From NCBI GenBank assembly GCA_905183005.1, contig CAJJDO010000068.1, forward strand, positions 310,001-374,000: DNA of 64,000 nt. The letters are read 5' to 3'. Shown here piece by piece: positions 48,475 to 59,428 of this stretch. Both the position numbers and the translations under genes were made by a program. The notes below the pieces were generated by a model, which made no database searches, had not been told where the DNA came from, and saw nothing but the letters and a program-made list of their open reading frames with translations. This stretch comes from Paramecium pentaurelia (lineage: Eukaryota; Ciliophora; Oligohymenophorea; Peniculida; Parameciidae). Positions within the stretch are counted from its first letter, which is position 1, and each line of letters begins with the position of its first letter.

Positions 48475-50660
48475 ATGATTATGAAAGTTGGATCACTAAT
48501 TTTATCAAAATAGTTAAACCTGAATTATTTCTTCTTGCTTTTACTAATCAACCTTCAATATTACAATTACAATAAAACACACCTATTATTCTCAAGAATT
48601 TCTATCTAAATAATATAATTCCTTGGCCTATGAATAGAGCTGAAATTGTTAACTGTTTAAAGTAACATCCATTTAAATGGAGTGAAATCAAAATTAATTT
48701 AAATAAAACTATTAAAGATATTTAAGAAATTATTATTTCCCTTATTAAATAATGTATTTAAGCAGTTAATGGATAATGTGGTACATCCTATTTAACAAGT
48801 GATATGGTAATACAATAGAATTGGAGAAAACTCAAGGCTCTTATTTAAAGACAATCATTTAAAATAGATCTTATTTAATAATAAATATTTTTAGATATTT
48901 TTTAACTCAGAAAATTATTATTTGCATTAATTAATTAATCAGCATATTAATTCTATTTTACATTAACATAAATAATCAATGATGCTCCAATTGATTCAAT
49001 TTGGTATATATCTTAACCTGAAATTGAAGGATTAGTAATAAAATTATAAAAATTAGCACAAGAGAGAGTATATTAATTTGTAAACATATAGGATCCTATT
49101 AAATATAAATTTATTAAATAGAATGGAGAAGAAGTTATTAAAGAAATCAACACTAAAATTGATTTTAAAATTGAAATATAATCTAAATATTTATAACTCA
49201 CTAAAATAATAGATAAAATTTCATAATAAAATTAGTCTCAAAATGAAAATTTAAGAATTTGGATTTGGGTTTAAAATAATGAAAATGTAACTTAGATTTA
49301 ACAATTTCTTGTTTCTACATACAGAATGAAAGATAAAAATAATTATGTCAATCAATTTAATTTTTTAAGAAGAATTTTAGAATAGAAATCATGTAAATCA
49401 ATTGATAAATTTTTAAATAATAATTCTGATTAATAATAATCTTAATAAATTGTATAAGAGAGAAAATCTAAAATAATATTAAAGCATAATAATAAATTAA
49501 TTAAATAAACAAAACAAATTAAATAAGAAGAGGAAACTTTATTGAATTATTTACTATATTAAGAATTAGAATAATTATTTGAACATGTTTTAAAATAAGA
49601 AGAATAAGTATTACTTTAAAAATCTTAAGTTTTAAAATAATAAACATATTAATTATTACCATAAGAATTGTTATAATTTGATTTATATTAAAGTGGACAT
49701 AAGGTCAATAAAGATGGAATTGTTATTTAATTTGAAGAAGATACAATAATACCAAAAATGACAATTGTAGTTAATAATATGAATGATGATTGTCAGAGAT
49801 ATACATTTAAATAAACTTATAAACCAGATTATATTATAATGATGGAACCAAATCATTCTTTTTTAAAGGAACTTTTAATTAATCAAAATTATGTTGAAAC
49901 TATTTTATTAATGTAAAATGAATGTGTTGAATTTTGGTAATATTATAAAGAGAAAATGGATGAAGAATTTGCATTTGAATAAATAATTGAACATTCTAAA
50001 GACTTTTCTAGATCTTTTGAAAAACCTGAAGATGCAATACATAAATTAGATATGCAATAGTAACATCAAAATTCTAGATAAGGAAAAGGAGAAGAGTTTT
50101 TTTAATTAAAAGATATTCAACCTAGTATATTTGTAGATTATAGAGAATTTAGATGTGATGTTCCACCTAAATTATATTTTCATGGATTTTAATTGACTCC
50201 TGTTATGTTAAAAGTAGGAGATATTATTTTAAGCAATAATTGTGCTATAGAAAGAAAATCAGTTGAAACAGGAGATCTTATTGAATCAATAAATCAAAAT
50301 AGATTGGATTAATAATTATAAAAAATGAATTCATTTGATAATCCATTTTTATTAATAGAATATTCTGATAATATTCCTTTTTGTTTAGGATCATTATCAA
50401 GACAATCATAACATTTTAGTTCTAATACAAGAGTGATGGTTAGATTATTAGAATTAATAACTAAGTTTTCTAAAATTTAAATTTTATGGTCTAATAACTC
50501 AGATGATACAATTAAAATTATTTGTAAATTAAAGTAAACTCTAGCTAGAAATTCTCCAGATATAAAAATATTCAAAACTAACATTCAATAATAAAATGGA
50601 TTATTATAGAATGAAAAAATTACTGATTATTTTACTTAAATAGAAAAAGAAATATAATGA
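48475..50660 (+). CDS. XPF/ERCC4-family nuclease, truncated at both ends
   Basis: Long TGA-free frame without introns. It matches XPF (Rad1), the 3'-flap side nuclease subunit of nucleotide-excision repair, from mid helicase-like domain onward: IVKPELFLLAFTNQPS, ILKNFYLNNIIPWPM, NWRKLKALIQ. The ERCC4 nuclease follows: PSIFVDYREFRCDVPPKL, LTPVMLKVGDIILSNNCAIE, RKSVETGDLIESI, PFLLIEYSD. The catalytic pattern GD-x-ERK-x-D is present with a two-residue insertion between ERKSV and GD. The usual first about 200 residues and the C-terminal tandem HhH domain are absent. The true start is unresolved: ATG 48475 is out of frame, and the first in-frame ATG is 48630, but the coding pattern already looks good from about 48450. 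Confidence 0.75.
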
Positions 50661-50691
50661 GATAATGTATTTAAATATAATTTATTATCTA

Positions 50692-51918
50692 TCAAACTAT
50701 TGTAACAGTATAAAATGGTAAATATCTTGCAATTTTTTATCCAGTAATTTCTAAATACATTAATCCTTTTTTATTTAATCTATGATGCATAACATCAATT
50801 TCAAAATGAACTCCATTATGATTTGAATTCTCAGCAAAGAATTTTGATAGTTCCTTTTATTATTATTTAAAGAATAATACCTTTCTTCTAATTGATGCAG
50901 CATCTATATGATTAACATATGCTTAAAATATTTCAGTAGCTCCACCTTCATGAAATGTAGTTGTTGTTGGTCCTTAAGGAACACTTGCTAAAGTAATTCT
51001 TCTTTTTGGTCTCAAAAGTGGTGCCATATTTTATCTTATACAAGCTTCATTTATTCTAACTTCAAGAAATGCTCTCTCTTCATGTCTACCTGCCATAACT
51101 TCAAGTATCAATTTATGATGTAAAGGATTACTCTTATTCCATAATATTGTGAAATAACTTCTAAGAAAATATCTCACTAAATCTGGTCTCATATCATAAC
51201 TTTCAGGATTCTTTAAAATACTCTTTAAATGCATACAACCTGTATTTTCTGGTTTTAAAAGTGATGTTAAAAGATCATCTTTAAACTAACATATTAAATA
51301 ATAAATACTGAATTAGGAGGATCAATTAAGGCATCAACTGTCAAAGTCATACCTAATTCTTTTTCCAAATGTCTTATAGCATCATCATCTGTACACATAT
51401 AAAATCCATCTTATTTCATATACTATAAGTAATTGCTTAAAATGCTATCAACAGTATCTTAAGTCAATGGTGTATTAATTGTTTATTCATATACTTATAA
51501 AGCTAACAAGAATTCACCAGAATCACCTCCAGGTGTTCCTAATACACCTTATTCATTTCTTCCATCTAAACATGAAAAATGATAGCTGTTAGGATCTCCA
51601 AATTACAATTCATTAAGAGGTCCAATTAAATGTCTAATTTATTCAAAAGAGGCTGTTTTGCCATCATCTCCTGCAAAGTCTTAATGTAATTAAACTTTAG
51701 TAGGATCACAAAAGGTTTCACCAACATGAAGTTATGTAGTAGTAGATTCACATTAACATGATGTTTCATATTCCTATGCTATATTACTAATTAAATTTTT
51801 AAATCTTACCATCAAATTCAGCTCTTCCATTTATTCTCCTTATATCTTTAGGTGATGATTCCACTTTCAACTTTACTTCAGCACAAAATATAGCACTAAT
51901 CAATACTATTATTATCAT
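50692..51918 (-). CDS. Secreted or vacuolar protein, unrecognised
   Basis: Predicted 381 residues; introns 51779-51809, 51286-51308 and 50854-50880 (the last could also be read through). The N-terminus is a signal peptide (MIIIVLISAIFCAEV). The mature part has conserved-looking Cys positions (ETSCQCESTTTQ, ETFCDPTK, FSCLDGRN, FYMCTDDD, NTGCMHL), which suggests disulfides. A repeated motif GTPGGDSGEFLLAL and a basic end of a domain (RPKRRITLASVPQGPTTTTF) are also notable. No enzyme motif is recognised. It looks like a lineage-specific lumenal protein. Start chosen at the ATG that creates the signal peptide. Confidence 0.65.
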
Positions 51919-52034
51919 ATATTCGTTTTTTAATTATATATATTATATTTTTTTCTATTCTTTCTATTTCTAATTAATTTAATTAAATTCGTGTAATATT
52001 ATATTAATTTAAATTGTCATCATATAAATATAGA

Positions 52035-54059
52035 TCAAAAAGTATCATTTAAATTTGTTAGTTTAAACTTCATGTTTCTCTATTTAAATATAAATGTTTA
52101 TTCATCTTTGCATATAACATACAACAACTATTTGTTCTATTTTCCTGTTATTAGTATTTCATTATTCTATTTTTGTATTTAACTATTAGATTTCTCAAAT
52201 ATCTTTAAATATCCATCAGAAGTTAGTAGATATGCATCACCTATTGAATATAATTTCCAATTAACATTGTGAGTCTAAATAATATCAAATATAATACTTG
52301 TTTTTGTTTAATTAAATTTATAGGATTACAATATGTGCTTAATTTAGTACTTAATAATTCATCAATTGATTAATCCAATAAATTTACAATAGGTTTAGAT
52401 TATAATTATTCAATTATTTCAGAAATGAATTTAGAGTTAAAATTATCACCATTATTAATGGTTTAAATGTTCTAAAAAAAGTTTTTGAATGCATTATCTT
52501 TATCATATTTTGTACTTTCTATATCAAGTATTACAAGTGCAAAACAAAACATATGTAAAGAATCTTCAGATTTAAAGGGAAATGATTAACTTTTAGAATT
52601 GAAATTCAATTCATAATATCTTCTACTAAATTCTTTCACTAAAATATCAAGTAAATATGGATCATTTTAAATTAATAATTTATTAAATAAATTATGTAAG
52701 GAATTAATTAAATTTTGATTTATAACAACTCTATCCACAAACAATTTTAAAATTTAATATTATTCTTACAAATTCAAATTTGTCAATAATCTATAAATCA
52801 TTAAATAAAGATTTACTTAGATATTTAGATCTTATTTTTTTATTCAATATTATTAAATAACCAATTGATAATTGATTAAGGAGTAGGTCTAATAATTTAA
52901 GTAGAAATCATATATGATATTCCCATAAAGTATGAATGATTAAATAAATCTATAGCAAGATTCTCTGTATTATAATCATGTTTAATGAATTTTACCTAAT
53001 CAGTGAAAGTAGTTCTCTCTCTAGATTTATTTTACCATAAAACTAATTAACCTAACGAAACCTTAATAATCTATAATAATTAAGTACCATATCATCAAAG
53101 AATCGAGGAATTGAATTGCAAGGAGAAATTAAATTCCTATTTATTTTTGATCCAAGTTCTTTATTAAAATCAATTACTTCTTTTTATTCTTACTCTGAGA
53201 TATTAGATTTTGATAAAGATTCTTAAATGCCTAAGTTTTCTTTCTCACTCAATTTAGACTTTTTTGGAGTAGAATTAGGACTAACCATTTTACTTTGTGA
53301 TACTTTTTCACAGAAACTGCTGCATTCATTATTTTTTCTATTTTTAATAATTTTCTTATATACTATCGTTTTAATTTAAGTAATTAAAAGTATTCTTCAT
53401 ATTGACGTTAAGCTGGATCATATTTCTTAGCTTATCTTTCACTATTATGTTATAATTAATCTTATGATTGTTTGAATATTTCTGATGTCATTTTATCTCT
53501 CACTAAATCTTAAGCTAAATTCCCATCACGATTTCTTGTTCTAAAATCAGCTCCTGATTTCAATAGTAATTAACAAACTTAAGCTCTTTAATAAAATGCT
53601 GCCACATGTAATGCTTAAATTAATTGATATATAACATACGAGTCCAGCCTGCCATATCAGTAATGTCTAAATTAGCATTGTTATTAATGAGTTCTTCAAC
53701 AACCTATATTGAACCATATCTACAAGCTATGTGTCTATTAAGATTATGTCAATATCTACAATGGTGATGTTCGATCCTCATCCAATATGTTTATGTTGAT
53801 TCCTTTACTGAGGTAAAAGCGTATCAAACCTAAATTTCTACCTGATGCTGCTTTAAAAAAGTTCTTTTCATTTTCAGTCAAGTAAGCAGTTGATTGTTAG
53901 GTGATTCTACCTAAATATTATATACTCCAAAAAACCTCTAGCCTTATCTACATCTAGTCCTATTTGAAGTTCATTCAAATCAAAACCCTCATTATCTTAT
54001 CCCATACAACCTAAACAATTTGCTGGATTTCTTCTTTTGTGCTGAACAGAATTACCCAT
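52035..54059 (-). CDS. Ankyrin repeats, Sec7-like domain and PH-like domain protein
   Basis: Modelled as one 615-residue protein. Introns: 53911-53935, 53735-53759, 53614-53639, 53338-53363, 53062-53087, 52791-52816 and 52275-52297. It starts MGNSVQHKRR (possible myristoylation). Residues about 60-190 hold ankyrin repeats (SPLHIACRYGSIQVVEELIN, TPLHVAAFYQRAQVCQLLLK). A Sec7-type helical domain follows, at about 290-480: VKEFSRRYYELNFNSKS, FCFALVILDIESTKYDKDN, INNGDNFNSKFISEI. A short PH-like domain ends it (NWKLYSIGDAYLLTSDGYLK). Sec7 domains exchange GDP on Arf GTPases. The catalytic FRLPGE loop reads LLIQND here, so activity is doubtful. A two-gene reading split at 53288 is possible but leaves overlapping ends. 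Confidence 0.7.
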
Positions 54060-54252
54060 ATTTTTATATTATATAAATTATTAATAATTGGAAGTCAATT
54101 ACTTATTGACATTGATTTTTTAAAACTATTTTTTATATTCATTTTAATGACTTATTAAGTATATGAATTTATGCTTGCATCTACTTGTATTTATTGTTTT
54201 GCTGTGATTTATTTTCATAAATTAAAGATATAAATTTTTTTCAAATTAAATC

Positions 54253-54692
54253 ATGGGAAGAGTTAGAAATAAGACAGTTAAGAAGGCAGCCAAAGTTCTC
54301 ATCGAAAAATATTATATGAAACTCACCTCAGATTTTCACTTCAACAAAAAAATTCTATCTGAAGTGGGATAAGTGCCATCAAAAAAATTGAGAAATAAAA
54401 TTGCTGGATTCGCAACACATCTTTTAAAGAGAATTTAGACTGGATCTGTTAAGGGTATCTCCCTCAAAGTAATCATTCACCTAAAACTTAGATTCAAGAA
54501 GAGGAAAGAGAAAGAAGATTGGATTATGTTCCTGAGAAATCCTCAATTGATATCGATAATCTTAGAGGAGATTAAGATGTCAAAAAAATGCTTGAAAAGG
54601 CTGGATTAGAAATTGATATTCCTATTGATGAACCTGTTGTTGAAGAAAAATAATAAAAATAACCAAGAAGAGGATAAAGAAGACAATAATGA
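54253..54692 (+). CDS. RPS17: 40S ribosomal protein eS17
   Basis: Predicted 138 residues with one intron at 54469-54491. It begins MGRVRNKTVKKAAKVLIEKY and continues with LTSDFHFNKKI, SEVGQVPSKKLRNKIAGFAT and HLLKRIQTGSVKGIS, all hallmark eS17 text. The Gln in SEVGQVPS is encoded by TAA and fits the family poorly conserved position. Length is near the family norm (about 135). It is a component of the small ribosomal subunit. This gene is one of the best proofs in the window that TAA and TAG are sense codons. Confidence 0.97.
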
Positions 54693-54782
54693 ATATGATC
54701 ATCTAGTACATATATATATAACATTAAAGTAATTAGGCATAATAAATTTTAATCTAAAATTGTTTTTATATTTAAAAATTAA

Positions 54783-57126
54783 TCATGCAGATTTCCTCTT
54801 TTATTCATTCTCAGTTTATAATCTTAATTAATTTAATAGGAAAATTTTTTATTCGTTTACATAATTCGATATATCATCGTCATATGTATTGAATCTTTTT
54901 GTTTTTTATCTCTAAGTTCCTGATTATTCCTCTAATAATTTGGTACTTAAATTAGTACCTCTTGTGCTTTCTGCACAGTTTGTTTCTTTAGGATTGTAAT
55001 AGAAATTTTTTAGTATTGTTTCTTTGGGGAAATTCTCCATTATGTTCTATTGGAGAGGTCTAATCTACTATAAAAATTCAGCCTCCCCTTAACCAAATTC
55101 TTCTTCATCAAAATTGAATGAGAAACAATCTGGTTTCAAAGGAGGATCTATCCTTTTTGATAATAGTTCTTTATATAAATTTTTATCTCCCCATTATGTC
55201 ATCCAAGGGTGTCTCAATAGAGTTTCTATCTTATCGATTCTATTCTTAGGATTTTTAGCTAATAATCCATTCAATAAATCTTTTAGAAGTGAAGACATCT
55301 ATAATTATGGTGGATAACTCAATTTTTGATTTAATATTCTCTAGTAGATTTCTTCAGTATTCCTTGAATAGAAAGGAGGTAATCCTGTTATTAATTCATA
55401 AAGCAAAGCTCCTAGACAATATAAATCTAATTGTAGATTATGTCCCTATTTTAATAACATTTCAGGTGCCATATATTCTGGAGATCCACAAAATGAAAAG
55501 GCAATATCTTAATCTAATTATTTTGAGAGTCCAAAATCTGCAATTCTTACATGACCATCAAAATCAATTAAAATATTTTCAGGTTTTATATCTCTATAAA
55601 TAATATTTCTATCATGTAAGTGTTTCATACCCAAACATATTTCTGCAAAATAAAAAAATGCTTATTCTTCACTCATCCTCTTCACCTATTAAATTTAAAG
55701 AAGTGATTACTTTTCTTAACAAGAAAAACAATTCTCCTCCAGAACAATATTCTAACACAAATACCAAATATTTTCTTGATTCAAAAGCATATTAAATTTT
55801 TACAATAAATGGATGATTTAAATTACACATTAAATCTCTTTCATTTTATATGATAATTTATTTGTTCTATGATATTATAGAACTTTTTTCTATTAATTTC
55901 ATTGCATAAAATATTCCTGTTCTCTTCTCCCTAACCATATATACTTTAGAAAATCCACCCATACCAATACATCTGATAAATTCAAAATCTTTTAAACAAA
56001 CTTTTGATTATTTATTTTCTTATTCTGTTTATAATATAGGTTCTATGATTAAAGGTTGATTAGGACAATTGGAAAGTAAAGACAAAGGTCTATCAATTGA
56101 AGAAAGTATATAATCAATAGGTATAGATATATTGTAAGTTTTAATTCCAATTATTGAAAGAGAATCATAGTCAGTGAGTTTTTTATTGAGTTCTTATTTG
56201 ATTAATTCTAATAAATGTTATATTTTGTTAGTCGAGATATCAATAGTCATTTTCTATTTCAAGCTTTTAAATTATAATATAATTTGAATGAAATCTTATT
56301 AACATTTTCTATATACAATATAAATTTGTACCTAGTAGTAATGGTTTTATTTTTTTCAGTTTGTAATTGAATTAAAGGTTATGATGATGTTTGAGTAGGT
56401 AATTTTTGAGTCTCTATAAATTACGCACTATTTGATTTCTGATGATTTTAAAGTTAATATATTTATGTTCCTAAAAACTGTGTATTTTAATGTTTGGCAC
56501 TTGATACTATCAAAGACTTTTAGAAATTTAATCTAGCTAACATATCAGATGATTGTTTCTATTTTGATTCAGATGTCTGCTACTTAAAGAGTTGTTCTGC
56601 TTTGGCTAATGTTGAGTATTATTGACTTTTAAATAATTGTTTTGGAGCTAAGTTTAGGATAACTAAATTTACAGTCGTCTTATACACTTTCCATGGATTT
56701 CATTTTAGTTTAGGAATTTTGATTGGAATGAGGTTGGGTTTTCATATGATTGCCACGAGATTTTGTTTATGTCTTTTAATTCACTCTTTCCTGACTAGTA
56801 ATCTTTGGAGACATGAATCCTTTCGATTTTAGTAAATCTGATTGTTATATTTTTCGTAAGGTTTATCTACGTCTATAGCCATATGTACTATTATTAAGTG
56901 ATTTTGAGAGTAGGCTATGAAGCATTCGATTTAAACATGGTGGATTAGTAAGGACCAATTTATTTGCTCTTAGGTGAACATAAAATTATACTTTATAGTC
57001 TATCTAGAATGTTGGTGAATTAGACATTCTTGCATGCAATGCTTCTCGATTAGATAGATAATTCATAAGGGCCTAATTTGATATTTCTGATGATTATGTT
57101 TTAAGATGTTACTGTTTGGGAGGCAT
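54783..57126 (-). CDS. AGC-type protein kinase with long N-terminal extension
   Basis: Modelled as one 756-residue protein; introns 56663-56687, 56317-56339 and 55686-55710. The first about 270 residues are basic, Ser/Gln/Asn-rich and disordered. The kinase domain (about 375-640) has IGMGGFSKVYMVREKRTG, YAMKLIEKS, YRDIKPENILIDFDGHVRIA, DFGLSK and the activation segment SFCGSPEYMAPEML. The EYCSGGELFFLL hinge and FCGSPEYMAPE phrase are AGC-group marks. The tail holds further polar sequence without a perfect hydrophobic motif. If the 56317-56339 intron is ignored, the extension becomes a separate gene ending only 8 bases before the kinase ATG at 56250, too little space for two genes; the fused model is therefore preferred. 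Confidence 0.75.
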
Positions 57127-58130
57127 TCTCGTTAATAATAATTATTTATTATATAACTAGTTTATACTATTATTATAAATTAAATATGTCTATTCACTAT
57201 TTTATTTATATACTTTAAAAGAGACAATTCATAAAATTAATTACTACCTTTTCAAATTTAATTACTTAAACATTCTGTATTATTTTTATGTGTCAATAAC
57301 ATAATTAGATTTAGAATTTTTGTTTTTAATTTAATACTAATGAGATATAATTTTATTTCTTATTAAATTTCATAAAATAGAACTTTAAAATTTAAGAATT
57401 AGATAGATAATATGATTCTATATTGATATTTTAATTCAAAATTTGGTAATAAAATGATATTCATCATCTTAATTATATTATATACTATATATATATATAT
57501 ATATTTTATCTTACTCTAACTATTAATAAATGGATAATAATTGTAAATATGTTTGCAATTATTATATATGAAATATTCATAAAATAATTTTTTTCAGTAT
57601 TATAAGTCTATTTTTAAATAAAAATGTATATTTTTATTGTGATGAAAAAAGAAACCATATAATTGATTTTAACAGATAACCAATTTAATTTTAATTTTAA
57701 CATTGTTATATTTGTAACTGTCTTTGATAGAATATTTAAAATGTTTAGACAAATTAAGATCTGTTTTAAATTCTAATAAAGATTAAAGTACTTTAATTTT
57801 AATTTGTCTTATTTGTATTTTATATGTTAATTTATTTTTATTAGTTTTTTTGTTATAAATTATCAATCTTTTATTTTTATTATTAATTACTTTATATTTT
57901 TAAGTTATTTTATATTTATTTTGAACAATATTGCACTCATTAGTGTAATTTAATGAAATAAATAATTTTATTTCTATTAATAAATTTATATATAATATTT
58001 CTATTGAATATACTTTTAATTTTAATATATATAGAGATGGTTATTTTTAGTTCTTTAACAATCATTGCTAAAATGATACATTGTGAATAAATGATTTAAT
58101 TTTTATATTAGTTAATTATAAAATTTGACT
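57127..58130. other. About 1 kb gene-free AT-rich region
   Basis: The longest stretch without a gene in the window. All six frames are broken by TGA or lack coding character. It contains a TA microsatellite (about 57483-57503), long T/A runs and no recognised RNA, repeat family or promoter motif. It lies upstream of two divergent genes, so it includes both promoters. Could hold a noncoding RNA, retained germline-type sequence or a very degenerate gene. Confidence 0.5.
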
Positions 58131-59326
58131 ATGAAATGCTATAATGCAGAATCTGAACTTCAAACAACAATTAACTCAAAATAATATCCATCAGAAGTTA
58201 ATAGTCCATAAACTGAAACCTAACCAATTCAAAAGGAAAGGAGAAAATGGAATAGTGATGAAATGACTAAATATTGTCCGATTGATATTCCAAATGCATT
58301 CTAATATGATAAAGTTAATGGATAGAAGTTTCAATTATTTTTAGATGGAAAGTACTCTGCTAATAAGTTAGTAAAAGATATGAATGTAGTGATAAAGAGG
58401 AAAAGATTAACTTAATTAGAGTAAGAATTCCATAAACAAAAGGAATAATAATAATTAAGAAAGGAATTAGTGGAAAGAAGATTCACAAAGGTAAGAACAT
58501 TGATTAACTCAAACATTAAATTAAGAGAAGTAAATAGTTTTATATATCTTTAATTTAGTCTTTAAAACTAGAATCTAACTTGAAAGGAAGCAGAATGTTC
58601 TCTTAATTAAATAATCATATAGTTGATCATATAGCTAAAATTAAATCAAAGGATTTGTTGACTGATCGAATCGATGGAGTCAGATAATATGAACCAACCA
58701 AACTTTATGATTATAGTAAATCTGGAATTAAGTTAAAATTTAACAAGAACTAAAAACTCATCAAATCTTAGACTTAATACTGTTTGAAGTAAGCAGCCAC
58801 CTTAGAAGTCTAAGATCACATTGAACAATACTTTAAATAATAACATGAAGCTTTATAATAAATGGAATTAAAATAAAAACGAAAGGCTAAACTTAAAATA
58901 ATTTCAGATAGAAAACATCGTAAATATTTTACAGAATTTGATATTAATTTATAAAATAAGAAAGCTCCTCCTTCTATTAAAGATGTACAACTATTTAAAT
59001 ACATTCATGGTTAGATGTTGATAGAAAAATTTTAATAAAAACAAGAAGACTAAAAAGAATATTTTGGAAACATTATGAGAAGCAGAAAAAGTTATCATAT
59101 ACTTTCAAACTTTGATAAGCCTTCAGAATTATATGCTTTTGATGATTGTGATTAATCTTTCGAATCTATGAAAGAAATGAAGCTTTCTAATCTTTATGCT
59201 CAAAGCATTGAATTACAATAGAAATTATTGACAGAAAGAAGAATAGTTAATTAAGTCCAATAATCTAAGTAAATAGATCAAACTACAAATTTGATTTAGA
59301 TTGTTAACAAATAAAAACTAAAATGA
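58131..59326 (+). CDS. Unrecognised 388-residue coiled-coil-rich protein
   Basis: One intron at 58530-58558. The protein is charged and rich in Lys, Gln and Glu. Helical stretches probably form coiled coils (LTQLEQEFHKQKEQQQLRKE, ATLEVQDHIEQYFKQQ). Near the start is a short ordered-looking segment (YCPIDIPNAFQYDKVNGQKF). No signal peptide, membrane span or known domain. Likely cytoskeletal by composition, but this is not evidence of function. Confidence 0.65.
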
Positions 59327-59428
59327 TTATTATTATATATATATATATACTATGTAAATATGCCTTATTCCATTTTTATAATGAATTTAGAATATTAAAT
59401 ATTTTAATATATGATTTTATTATAAGAA

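Noticed and set aside
51031..51234. A separate short minus-strand gene
   Set aside because: It is an internal, in-frame piece of the secreted-protein gene at 50692-51918.
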